NCBI RefSeq assembly: GCF_003355155.1
Contig: NZ_CP031320.1
Location: forward strand, 7,655,383 to 7,719,382
DNA from: Streptomyces armeniacus
GTDB lineage: Bacteria; Actinomycetota; Actinomycetes; Streptomycetales; Streptomycetaceae
Direction: 5' to 3'
Length of the DNA: 64,000 nt
The position numbers and the translations under genes are program-made. The notes beneath the pieces are model-generated. The model saw only the letters and a program-made list of their open reading frames with translations. It did no database searches and was not told where the DNA came from. This document shows positions 1 to 7,559 of this stretch, in pieces; the stretch's first letter is position 1, and each line of letters starts with the position of its first letter.

Positions 1-982
1 GCTCGTCGGCCGACAGGCGCAGGGCGCCGGCGGCCACGTTGGCCGTGAGGTGGTCGGGGTTGCCCGTACCGGGAATGGCCAGCACGTGCGGACCCTGCTG
101 GAGCGTCCACGCCAGCCGTACCTGCGCGGGCGTCGCACCGTGCCCGCGTGCCACGTCGTGCACGGGGTCGGGGTCGTGCACGGTGTCGTCGTCGGCGGCG
201 GTGTCAGCGTCGGTGGAGCTCACGCCCGCCTCGCGACGGGTGCCGGCGATGGCGAAGAACGGCACGTAGGCGACGCCCCGTTCCCCGCACGCCCGCAGGA
301 ACGCGCGCTCCTCGGCCGGCGCGGTGCCGATCCCGTACGGGTTCTGCACGCAGACGACCGGCGCGATGGCCTGGGCCTCGGCGAGGTGCGCGGGGGTGGC
401 GTTGGAGATGCCGAGGTGGCGTACGAGTCCGGCGTCGCGCAGGGCGGCCAGCGCGCCGAAGTGTTCGGCGATGGAGCCGTCGGGGGCGCCCTCTTGGCTC
501 GCGGCGCTGTTCGCGCCCGGGCTCGCGGCTGCGGTCGCGGCCGCGCTCGCGCGCCTGCGGCTGGGCGGGACGCGGAGGTTGACCACGTCCAGGTGATCGC
601 GTCCGAGCTGGCGCAGATTCTCCTCGACCTGCCCACGCAACTGCTCCGGCTCCGCCCACCACCAGCCGCCCGACGGGTCGCGGCCGGGCCAGACCTTGGT
701 GGAGATGACGAGGTCGTCCGGGTACGGGGCGAGCGCGCGGTTGATCAACTCGTTGGCGGAGCGGAGGGAGGAGAAGTAGAACGCGGCGGTGTCGATGTGG
801 TTGACGCCGAGCTCGACCGCCCGCCGCAGCACGGTGAGCGACCGCTCGCGGTCGCTGGGGGTGCCGTCGTGGAACGCCCCGCTGCCGGTCAGACGCATCG
901 CGCCGAACCCCATGCGGTGGACGGTGCGGTCACCAAGCGTCCAGCTGCCGGCGGCGTCGGCAGTGACGATCTGTGAGTCCAT
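1..982 (-). CDS. Aldo/keto reductase, C-terminus off the window
   Basis: Reading leftward from an ATG at 982, the frame stays open to the window edge (about 327 residues). The N-terminal half is a classic NADPH-dependent aldo/keto reductase: a start like MDSQIVTADAAGSWTLGDRT, then MGFGAMRLTG, the IDTAAFY segment holding the catalytic Asp and Tyr, and ISTKVWPG with the catalytic Lys. LGISNATPAHLAEA and LAIPGTGNPDHL match the late barrel strands and the cofactor phosphate-binding end. Two odd low-complexity insertions occur, an Ala/Ser/Arg-rich stretch near residue 150 and an Asp/Thr-rich stretch near residue 265; they may be real loops. The substrate cannot be told from sequence. The start lies only 8 bases from the adapter sequence at 991, so the promoter is missing. 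Confidence 0.85.
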   Translation of the reverse strand, partial: MDSQIVTADAAGSWTLGDRTVHRMGFGAMRLTGSGAFHDGTPSDRERSLTVLRRAVELGVNHIDTAAFYFSSLRSANELINRALAPYPDDLVISTKVWPGRDPSGGWWWAEPEQLRGQVEENLRQLGRDHLDVVNLRVPPSRRRASAAATAAASPGANSAASQEGAPDGSIAEHFGALAALRDAGLVRHLGISNATPAHLAEAQAIAPVVCVQNPYGIGTAPAEERAFLRACGERGVAYVPFFAIAGTRREAGVSSTDADTAADDDTVHDPDPVHDVARGHGATPAQVRLAWTLQQGPHVLAIPGTGNPDHLTANVAAGALRLSADE

Positions 983-990
983 GTGGAAAG

Positions 991-1080
991 CTGTCTCTTA
1001 TACAATCTAAAAAAAAAAGTAATAACCACTATGCACGTCCGCCAGACAAGACACTGAGTGTGGCTGCGCCTACTGGACAG
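991..1080. other. Sequencing-adapter junction between two contigs (Tn5 mosaic end, poly-A, degraded P5-like tail)
   Basis: Bases 991-1008 read CTGTCTCTTATACAATCT, the Nextera/Tn5 mosaic end CTGTCTCTTATACACATCT with one base lost. A run of ten or more A follows, as when a read passes the end of a short fragment. Bases 1019-1080 then loosely follow the forward P5/read-1 adapter order and end in GGACAG, compared with the mosaic-end terminus AGACAG; this second half is poorly conserved. Coding sequence resumes just after it. Seen directly: the mosaic end and the A run. Inferred: two contigs were joined here. Confidence 0.85.
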
Positions 1081-3127
1081 CGCTTGGGGCGAACTGCTGC
1101 AGATCATCGCCAACGGCTGCTTCCTGATGGACACCTCGGACGGCCGTTCCGAACGGCTGCTGGTCCGCGCCGCGCTCGACGCCCTGCCCGTACGGCCCGG
1201 ACCGCGCCTGCTGCCCGGCGGCCTCCGCGTCGGCTTCTCCCTGGCCGAGGCGGCGCGCGAACCGCGCTGGGGGCGCATCCCGGTGGCCGCGCGCGACGAG
1301 GCCGTGGTGGAATGGCACAGGTCTGGACCACTCCCCCCGTCCTCCGCCGCAGCCCCCGCCGACTCCCGCCCCGCCCCCGCCGACGCCCCGGTGACCACCG
1401 CCGTCGACCCCGCGCTGCCCGCCCAGGGCTACCGCCTGCGCACCGGCCCGGACGGGGTGAGCATCCGCCACCGCGACCCGGCCGGGCTCCGCTACGCCCT
1501 GCACACCCTCGACCAGCTGCGCGCCTCCCCCGACTTCGGCGGGACGGGCTACGACATCGCGGACCACCCCGACTTCGAGCGCCGCGGCTTCCTGCTCGAC
1601 ATCAGCCGGGACCGCGTGCCCACCCGCCGCACCCTGGCCCGCTGGGTGGAGATCCTCGCCCTGGCCCGCTTCAACCAGTTCGAGCTGTACACCGAGCACA
1701 CCTACGCCTTCCGCGACCACCGGCAGGTCTGGCAGGACGCGTCCCCGCTCACCGCCGACGACCTGCGCTGGCTCGACGCGCGCTGCACCGCGGCCGGCAT
1801 CGATCTGGTCGTCAACCAGAACACGTTCGGGCACATGGAACGCTTCCTCGCCCATCCCCCGTACGCGCACCGCGCCGAGAACCCCGACGGCTTCGAGCGC
1901 GGCGGCGCCCACCGTCCGCCGAGCACCCTCGCGCCCACGGCCGACAACGCCGCGTTCACCCACGGCCTGCTCACGGAGCTCACCGCACACGTACGCGCCA
2001 AGCGCCTGAACATCGGCGCCGACGAGCCGTTCGAGCTGGGCACCGGCCGGTCCCGGGACCGGGCGCGCCGCGACGGCCTGGGCACCGTCTATTTCGACTA
2101 CGTCACCGCCGTGCTGCGGCCCTGGCTGGACGCCGGGTACACCGTGCAGTTCTGGGCCGACGTGTTCGCGCACCACCCCGAGCTGCTGGACCGGGTGCCG
2201 CACGGGGCGGTGCCCGTCGTCTGGCAGTACGACGCGCCGCGGCACGCCGTCGAGGTCATGGACGCCGACGGCGCGGAGGCCGCCGCCTGGCGGCAGCGCG
2301 GCACCGAACTGGAGCGCCTGCGCGACGGCTTCGCCGCCCACGGCAGGCTCCTCGGCGACGCCGGACTCCCGTACTGGGTGGCCCCCGGCGCCGGCAACTG
2401 GAACGGCGTCCTCGGCCGCCTCGACAACGCCGTGGAGAACATGGCGGACGCCGCCGAGGCGGGCCTCGCCCACGGGGCCTCCGGCTACCTCCTCACCTCC
2501 TGGGGCGACAACGGCATGTGGGACGCGCCGTCCGTGGCCTTCGGCCCCGCCGTGTTCGGCGGCGCGGCGAGCTGGTGCCTGGACACGAACCGCGACCTCG
2601 ACCTCGGCGCCGTCCTCGACGACCACGTGCTGCTCGACGCGGCCGGTCTCGCCGGACGTACGCTGGTGCGCCTGGGCGGGGTGTACCGGCTGCTCGGAGT
2701 CCCCCTCCTGAACGGGTCGCCCGTCGCACGGGCACTGTTCCCCGACCCCTCGCTGCCCCTGCCGGACCTGCCCACGCCCGCCGCCCTGGACGCGGCCGCG
2801 GCCGCCCTCGCCGAGAGCCGCCGCGACCTGTCCGCCACCGAACCGGCCGCGCAGGACGGCGACATCGTCGTACGCGAACTCCTGCACGCGACCGCCCTCG
2901 CGGAGTTCGCCGTGGACGTCCTGCGCGCCCGTACGGCGGCCGGGCCCGGCGCGGACGCCGACGCGATCCCCGCCGCCACGGCCCGCCGGCTGCTGCGCCG
3001 CCTGGACCCGCTGCTCACCGAACAGCGCGCGTGCTGGCTGCTGCGCTCGCGGCCCGGCGGCCTCGACGACAGCCTGACGCGGATCGCCCCGCTGCGCCGC
3101 CAACTCCTGCGTGCGGCCCACGGCTGA
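1058..3127 (+). CDS. Glycoside hydrolase family 20-type protein (beta-N-acetylhexosaminidase-like), N-terminus uncertain
   Basis: A long protein (about 680 residues) ending at 3127. The layout fits GH20: an N-terminal alpha/beta domain (GYRLRTGPDGVSIRHRDPAG, then GLRYALHTLDQL), then a TIM barrel beginning RRGFLLDISRDRVPT. The family's catalytic Asp-Glu pair appears in LNIGADEPFELG at about 2015-2040, where GH20 enzymes use Glu with the preceding Asp to assist the substrate acetamido group. Later strands include VQFWADVF and LLTSWGDNG. Known members remove terminal N-acetylhexosamine from chitin fragments or glycans; the exact substrate is not visible. No signal peptide can be judged, because bases up to 1080 are adapter-derived. 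The nominal ATG at 1058 is therefore probably artificial, and the first trustworthy codon is at 1082. Confidence 0.75.
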   Translation: MWLRLLDSAWGELLQIIANGCFLMDTSDGRSERLLVRAALDALPVRPGPRLLPGGLRVGFSLAEAAREPRWGRIPVAARDEAVVEWHRSGPLPPSSAAAPADSRPAPADAPVTTAVDPALPAQGYRLRTGPDGVSIRHRDPAGLRYALHTLDQLRASPDFGGTGYDIADHPDFERRGFLLDISRDRVPTRRTLARWVEILALARFNQFELYTEHTYAFRDHRQVWQDASPLTADDLRWLDARCTAAGIDLVVNQNTFGHMERFLAHPPYAHRAENPDGFERGGAHRPPSTLAPTADNAAFTHGLLTELTAHVRAKRLNIGADEPFELGTGRSRDRARRDGLGTVYFDYVTAVLRPWLDAGYTVQFWADVFAHHPELLDRVPHGAVPVVWQYDAPRHAVEVMDADGAEAAAWRQRGTELERLRDGFAAHGRLLGDAGLPYWVAPGAGNWNGVLGRLDNAVENMADAAEAGLAHGASGYLLTSWGDNGMWDAPSVAFGPAVFGGAASWCLDTNRDLDLGAVLDDHVLLDAAGLAGRTLVRLGGVYRLLGVPLLNGSPVARALFPDPSLPLPDLPTPAALDAAAAALAESRRDLSATEPAAQDGDIVVRELLHATALAEFAVDVLRARTAAGPGADADAIPAATARRLLRRLDPLLTEQRACWLLRSRPGGLDDSLTRIAPLRRQLLRAAHG

Positions 3128-3298
3128 CGCGCGCCCGCGACGGCCCCGGCCGTTCCGTACGGCTACGCGCGCCGCCGCGAGCGGGGACGCGGGCGCGCGG
3201 CCCAGGAGTTGACGCAGGTCGCCACCGGTGCGGGACAGGAATCCGGCGGCGATGGCGGAGATCCCGGCTCCGGCATCCACTGACCGGCGCCGGTCCGG

Positions 3299-4030
3299 TC
3301 AGACGGCGCCTGCGCGGATCTCCTCGTACAGGCGGGTGGGGTCCTCGGCCAGTGACCTCTTGACGCGCGCGCTCCACTCGTCGGCGAGCACCTCGGCCGC
3401 TCCCGCCTCGATCCCGTCCAGGCCGGCGCGGACGGTGTCGGCCGGGTCGCCCTTGGGGCCGTCGTAGGCGGCGCTGAAGTCGGTGTCGACGGCTCCCAGG
3501 TGCAGGCCGGTCACGAGCGTGCCCTGCGCGGCCAGCTCTGTCCGTACGCCGTTGGTCAGCGCCCACTGGGCCGCCTTGGCGGCGTGGTAGCCGTTCGTGC
3601 CCGGGTAGGGGTGCCAGGACTGCGCGGACAGCACGTTGAGGATCGCCCCGCCCCCGTTCGCCGCGAGGACCGGGGCGAACGCGCGGACGACGGCCAGCGT
3701 GCCCCAGTAGTTGGTGTCCATCTCCGCGCGTACGTCGGCCAGTTCGGAGGTGACGAGGTTCGTGAAGCGGCTGATCCCGGCGTTGTTCACCAGAAGTGTC
3801 ACGTCGCCCGCCGCGGCGGCCGTCGCCCGGACCTCGTCGTCGTCCGTGATGTCCAGCCGCAGCGGCACGGTGCCGGGCAGGCCGACGGTATCCGGACGCC
3901 TGGCGGCCGCGTACACGCGCGCCGCGCCGCGCTCCAGGAGCTGCCGGGCGAAGTGGCGGCCCAGCCCCCGGTTGGCTCCGGTCACGAGCGCGACCGCGCC
4001 CTCGATGCGTTCCGTCTTGGTTGTGGTCAT
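3299..4030 (-). CDS. SDR family NAD(P)-dependent oxidoreductase
   Basis: A 243-residue classical short-chain dehydrogenase. The Rossmann glycine motif TGANRGLG is at residues 17-24, NNAG at 82-85, the catalytic Ser near 135 (NVLSAQS), and the Tyr-x3-Lys pair at Tyr148/Lys152 (YHAAK). Length is normal for the family. The ATG at 4030 gives MTTTKTERIEG and sits just downstream of a MerR-type promoter. It is transcribed divergently from the MerR regulator at 4100, so it is the likely target of that regulator. The physiological substrate cannot be inferred; such MerR-SDR pairs often respond to small electrophiles or drugs. Confidence 0.88.
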   Translation of the reverse strand: MTTTKTERIEGAVALVTGANRGLGRHFARQLLERGAARVYAAARRPDTVGLPGTVPLRLDITDDDEVRATAAAAGDVTLLVNNAGISRFTNLVTSELADVRAEMDTNYWGTLAVVRAFAPVLAANGGGAILNVLSAQSWHPYPGTNGYHAAKAAQWALTNGVRTELAAQGTLVTGLHLGAVDTDFSAAYDGPKGDPADTVRAGLDGIEAGAAEVLADEWSARVKRSLAEDPTRLYEEIRAGAV

Positions 4031-4038
4031 GCCGGGTA

Positions 4039-4069
4039 CGCTAAAACCTGCCGCCGACGTGAGGGTCAA
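4039..4069 (-). promoter_or_regulatory. MerR-type promoter/operator with long spacer, driving the SDR gene
   Basis: On the minus strand a -35 element TTGACC (bases 4064-4069) is followed, after 18-19 bases, by a -10-like TTTAGC/TTAGCG (4039-4045). MerR-family regulators characteristically act on promoters with an over-long 18-20 bp spacer carrying an imperfect dyad; here the spacer begins ctcac and ends aggt. The element lies between the divergent SDR and MerR genes. Confidence 0.65.
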
Positions 4070-4099
4070 GTCCCGCCAGGGCCCGGGGAAGGGGAACGC

Positions 4100-4459
4100 A
4101 TGCGCATCGGAGAGCTCGCCCGGCGCTCCGGAGTCAGCGTCCGGGCCCTGCGCTACTACGAGGAACAGGGGCTGCTCACCCCCGGCCGCAGCCCCGGCGG
4201 CCAGCGCGAGTACACCGAGGACGCCGTCGGCCGGGTCCGCATCTTCCGGCAGTTCTACGCCGCGGGTCTGTCCAGCCGCCGCATCGCCGAACTGCTCCCC
4301 TGCATCGACAGCGGCACCACCACCGACCACCAGTGGGCCATGCTCAACGCGGAACGCACCCGCATCAGACGTGAGATCGACCAGCTCACCGCCACACTCG
4401 CCCGCCTCGACCGCCTCGTGGGGGCCGCCGCCGACCGCCGCAGCGACCGCCGTACCTGA
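4100..4459 (+). CDS. MerR family transcriptional regulator
   Basis: A 119-residue regulator. The N-terminal winged helix-turn-helix is unmistakable: MRIGELARRSGVSVRALRYY, followed by EEQGLLTPGR and REYTEDAVGRVRIF, the MerR family signature. Residues from about 85 form the usual dimerising coiled coil (RTRIRREIDQLTATLARLD). There is no Cys-rich C-terminus, so it is not a metal-sensing MerR or a SoxR. Its start is 69 bases from the divergent SDR start, with a MerR-type long-spacer promoter between, so it probably controls the SDR gene and possibly itself. A GGGGAA purine tract precedes the ATG. Confidence 0.9.
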   Translation: MRIGELARRSGVSVRALRYYEEQGLLTPGRSPGGQREYTEDAVGRVRIFRQFYAAGLSSRRIAELLPCIDSGTTTDHQWAMLNAERTRIRREIDQLTATLARLDRLVGAAADRRSDRRT

Positions 4460-4508
4460 GCACCTCGCACGCACGGGGCGCCCCGGACGGCTCCGATACG
4501 CTTCCCGT

Positions 4509-5291
4509 ATGAGCGGCAAGGGTCGGGCGCGGGACACGTCGGTGCAGTCGGTGGACCGGGCCGTGTCGATTCTGCAGGTGCTGGCCGTGCAGGGGCCGTC
4601 CGGTGTGACCGAGATCGCCGAGGCACTGGACGTCCACAAGTCGACCGTGTTCCGGCTGCTCGCGACCCTGGAGGCGCGCGGTCTCGTCGAGCAGGGCGGT
4701 GAGCGCGGGCGGTACCGCATCGGCTACACCGTGGTGGAGCTGGCGGGCGGGGCGACCAAGGGGAACGACCTGTCGCTCCTGAGCCGGCCGATCTGCGAGG
4801 AGCTCGCCGAGGCCGTCGGCGAGACGGTGAACGTCGCCGTCCACGACGGGGAGTCGGTCATCAGCATCGACCAGGTGATCGGGAACGCGGCCATCACCAG
4901 CATCGACTGGGTCGGCAAGCGCACGCCCCTGCACGCCACTTCGGCGGGCAAGGTCTTCCTGGCCCACATGCCCCAGGACGAGGCCGCCGAGTTCCTCGCG
5001 CGGCCTCTCGAGCAGTTCACTCCACACACCGTCACGGACCCGGCACTCCTCAAGGAGGAGCTGCAGGCCGTACGCGAGCGGGGTTACGGCGCCGTCAGCG
5101 AGGAGCACGAGATCGGGCTGGCCGCCCTCTCCGCACCCGTACGGTCCCTGAACGGCCAGGTCATCGCCACCGTGACGGTCTCCGGGCCGACCTTCCGCAT
5201 CAACGACGGGACGATCCCCGGACTCGGCGAGCAGCTCAAGGCGGCGGGCGACCGGATCTCGTGGCGCAAGGGCTACGTCCGGCGCGGCTGA
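4509..5291 (+). CDS. IclR family transcriptional regulator
   Basis: A 260-residue IclR protein. The N-terminal winged helix covers about residues 12-75 (SVQSVDRAVSILQVLA, then VTEIAEALDVHKSTVFRLLA). The effector-binding domain follows, with HATSAGKVFLA and the C-terminal signature of the family (AALSAPVRSLNGQVIATVTV). IclR regulators usually control catabolic operons and respond to a pathway metabolite. The gene lies directly upstream of, and co-directional with, the three-gene oxidative demethylation operon at 5467-9973. A palindrome typical of IclR operators separates them at 5340-5374, so it is the likely pathway-specific regulator. Confidence 0.9.
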   Translation: MSGKGRARDTSVQSVDRAVSILQVLAVQGPSGVTEIAEALDVHKSTVFRLLATLEARGLVEQGGERGRYRIGYTVVELAGGATKGNDLSLLSRPICEELAEAVGETVNVAVHDGESVISIDQVIGNAAITSIDWVGKRTPLHATSAGKVFLAHMPQDEAAEFLARPLEQFTPHTVTDPALLKEELQAVRERGYGAVSEEHEIGLAALSAPVRSLNGQVIATVTVSGPTFRINDGTIPGLGEQLKAAGDRISWRKGYVRRG

Positions 5292-5339
5292 CTACCTCCC
5301 GGTAAGGGTTGACGACGGGGCGACGCGCGCCGCACATTT

Positions 5340-5374
5340 GTTTCGCATAGCGCTGTTGTTTCGCTTTGCGAAAC
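5340..5374. promoter_or_regulatory. Probable IclR operator (tandem palindromic elements)
   Basis: Bases 5358-5374 form a perfect palindrome GTTTCGC-ttt-GCGAAAC. Immediately upstream, 5340-5352 (GTTTCGCATAGCG) repeats the left arm with a partly matching right arm. This form is close to known IclR-family sites. The stretch is conspicuously A/T-rich compared with its surroundings and sits between the IclR gene and the operon start at 5467. Confidence 0.7.
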
Positions 5375-5466
5375 GCCAGAAACGCGACGCGATCGGCGCT
5401 CGGCGGTCAGCGCCTTCCGGTCAAGTCGCCGTCGCCGCCCGGTCACAGAGCCCCCTAGGAGCGAAT

Positions 5467-7527
5467 GTGCGAGCACCGGCAACGAACTCCGATCCCCTCC
5501 TCCAGCCGTTCCGGCTGAAGCACCTCACCCTGCGCAACCGCGTGGTCAGCACGTCCCACGAGCCCGCTTTCGGGGAGGACGGACTGCCCAAGGACCGTTA
5601 CCGCGCCTACCACTTGGAGAAGGCCCGCGGCGGCGTCGGCCTCACGATGATCGGGGGCTCCGCGGTCGTCTCCCCCGACAGCCCGCCCTCGTTCGGCAAT
5701 CTGCTGCTGTACCGGGACGAGATCGTGCCGTGGCTCCGCAGGCTCGCCGACGACGTACACGGCGCCGGTGCGGCCGTCATGTGCCAGGTCACCCACCTGG
5801 GGCGGCGTACGAGCAACCACTCCGGCGACTGGCTGCCGCTGGTCGCCGCGTCCCCGCTGCGCGAGCCCGCGCACCGCGCGTTCCCCAAGGCGGCGGAGGC
5901 GTGGGACCTGGACCGGATCACCGCCGACTACGCGGCCGCGGCCGTACGCTGCCGGGACGGCGGCCTGGACGGCATCGAACTGCAGTCGTACGGCCACTTC
6001 CTCGACAGCTTCCTGTCCCCGGCGACGAACCACCGCGACGACGAGTTCGGCGGCGACCTCCGGCACCGTATGGCGTTCCCCCGCCGGGTGATCCGCGCCG
6101 TACGCGAGGCCGTCGGCCCGGACTTCGTCGTCGGCATCCGCATGGCGCTCGACGAGGCACAGCCGGGTGGGCTCGTCTTCGACGAGGCGATGGCCGCGGC
6201 CGAGCAGTTCAGCGCGGACGGCATCGACTTCATCAGCGCGATACGCGGGTCGATCGAGAGCGACGCGGCGCTGTCGCGGACGATCCCGTCCATCGGCACT
6301 CCGCTCGGCCCGTTCCTGGAGTTCACCGGAGAGGTACGGCGCCGGCTCGACATCCCCGTCATGCACGCGGCACGCGTCGCCGACCCGGCCACCGCGCGGC
6401 ACGCCCTGCGCGAGGGGCTGCTGGACCTGGTCGGCATGACCCGGGCACAGATCGCCGAGCCGCACCTGGTCGCCAAGATCGCGGCGGGTGACGAGGAGCG
6501 CATCCGGCCCTGCGTCGGGGCGAGTTACTGCCTGGACGCGATCTACGACTCCGGGGACACCAAGTGCATCCACAACCCGGCGACCGGCCGCGAGCTGCGG
6601 ATCCCGCACACCATCCCCCGTACCGGCGGCCGCCGCAGGAAGGCCGTCGTCGTCGGCGGGGGCCCCGCAGGCCTGGAGGCCGCACGCGTGCTGGGTGAAC
6701 GCGGCCACGACGTCGTGCTGTTCGAGGCGGGCGACCGGCCCGGCGGGCAGATCCGGCTCGCCGCACGCAACCCCCGCCGCCACGATTTGCTCGGCATCGT
6801 CGACTGGCGGGTCGCGGAGTGCAAGCACCTCGGCACCGACCTGCGCCTGGGGGCGTACGCCGAGGCCGGTGACGTACTCGACGAACATCCCGACCTCGTC
6901 ATCGTCGCCACCGGAGGCATGCCCAACCGCTCGTTCCTCACGGAAGGAGAGGACCTGGTCGCCGACACCTGGGACGTGATGTCCGGCGAGCTGCGCCCGC
7001 GCGGCGGCAGCGACGTACTCGTCTACGACGACCACGGCGGCCACCCCGCGATGGACGCCGCCGAGGTCCTCGCCCCGTACGGCGCCCGGCTGGAGTACGT
7101 GACGCCGGAACGCACCCTGGCGCCCGATGTCGGCAGCATGAACTCCCCGGCCTATCTGCGGGCGTTCACCGAGCACGGCGTGACCGTCACCCTCGCGCGG
7201 CGCCTGCGCTCGGTACGGCGCGACGGGGCCGGCCGGCTCACCGCGACCCTGTACAGCGAGTACGCCGGGACCGAGAGCGAACGCGCCGTCGACCACGTCG
7301 TGGTCGAGCACGGCACGCTCCCCAACGACGAGCTGTACACCGCCCTGCTCCCCGGGTCCCGCAACCTCGGCGAGGTCGACCACCGCGCCCTGCTCGCGTA
7401 CGAGGAGCAGCGGGTCGTACGCCACGAGGCGGGCGGCTACCAGCTGTTCCGCATCGGTGACGCCGTCACCAGCCGCAACATCCACGCCGCGGTGTACGAC
7501 GCCCTGCGGCTGTGCCTCCCGGTCTGA
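5467..7527 (+). CDS. FMN/4Fe-4S/FAD oxidoreductase (old yellow enzyme family, DgcA/N-methylproline demethylase-like)
   Basis: A 686-residue fusion of an FMN-binding TIM barrel (about residues 15-340, beginning PLLQPFRLKHLTLRNRVV) and an FAD/NAD(P) domain (GGGPAGLEAARVLGERG near residue 397). Between them is a Cys cluster, RPCVGASYCLDAIY, with Cys349 and Cys355 and another at about 367. The usual C-x2-C-x3-C spacing of 2,4-dienoyl-CoA reductases is altered, a form I recall from dimethylglycine and N-methylproline demethylases. The role is inferred as removing a methyl group from a secondary or tertiary amine. The start chosen is GTG 5467, preceded by TAGGAG; an upstream ATG at 5338 would lie in the operator. 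It heads the operon with the Rieske and reductase genes. Confidence 0.8.
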   Translation: MRAPATNSDPLLQPFRLKHLTLRNRVVSTSHEPAFGEDGLPKDRYRAYHLEKARGGVGLTMIGGSAVVSPDSPPSFGNLLLYRDEIVPWLRRLADDVHGAGAAVMCQVTHLGRRTSNHSGDWLPLVAASPLREPAHRAFPKAAEAWDLDRITADYAAAAVRCRDGGLDGIELQSYGHFLDSFLSPATNHRDDEFGGDLRHRMAFPRRVIRAVREAVGPDFVVGIRMALDEAQPGGLVFDEAMAAAEQFSADGIDFISAIRGSIESDAALSRTIPSIGTPLGPFLEFTGEVRRRLDIPVMHAARVADPATARHALREGLLDLVGMTRAQIAEPHLVAKIAAGDEERIRPCVGASYCLDAIYDSGDTKCIHNPATGRELRIPHTIPRTGGRRRKAVVVGGGPAGLEAARVLGERGHDVVLFEAGDRPGGQIRLAARNPRRHDLLGIVDWRVAECKHLGTDLRLGAYAEAGDVLDEHPDLVIVATGGMPNRSFLTEGEDLVADTWDVMSGELRPRGGSDVLVYDDHGGHPAMDAAEVLAPYGARLEYVTPERTLAPDVGSMNSPAYLRAFTEHGVTVTLARRLRSVRRDGAGRLTATLYSEYAGTESERAVDHVVVEHGTLPNDELYTALLPGSRNLGEVDHRALLAYEEQRVVRHEAGGYQLFRIGDAVTSRNIHAAVYDALRLCLPV

Positions 7528-7559
7528 CGAGCCATCGGACGAGCCATCGGAGAGACGCC

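Noticed and set aside
1070..3280. Long antisense and alternative-frame ORFs (here and across the window)
   Set aside because: High GC leaves few stops; these frames lack third-position bias and family motifs, while the chosen strand has both.
3128..3298. Possible gene between the GH20 and SDR genes
   Set aside because: Only 171 bases, with no start with a ribosome site and no recognisable motif; nothing supported is seen there.
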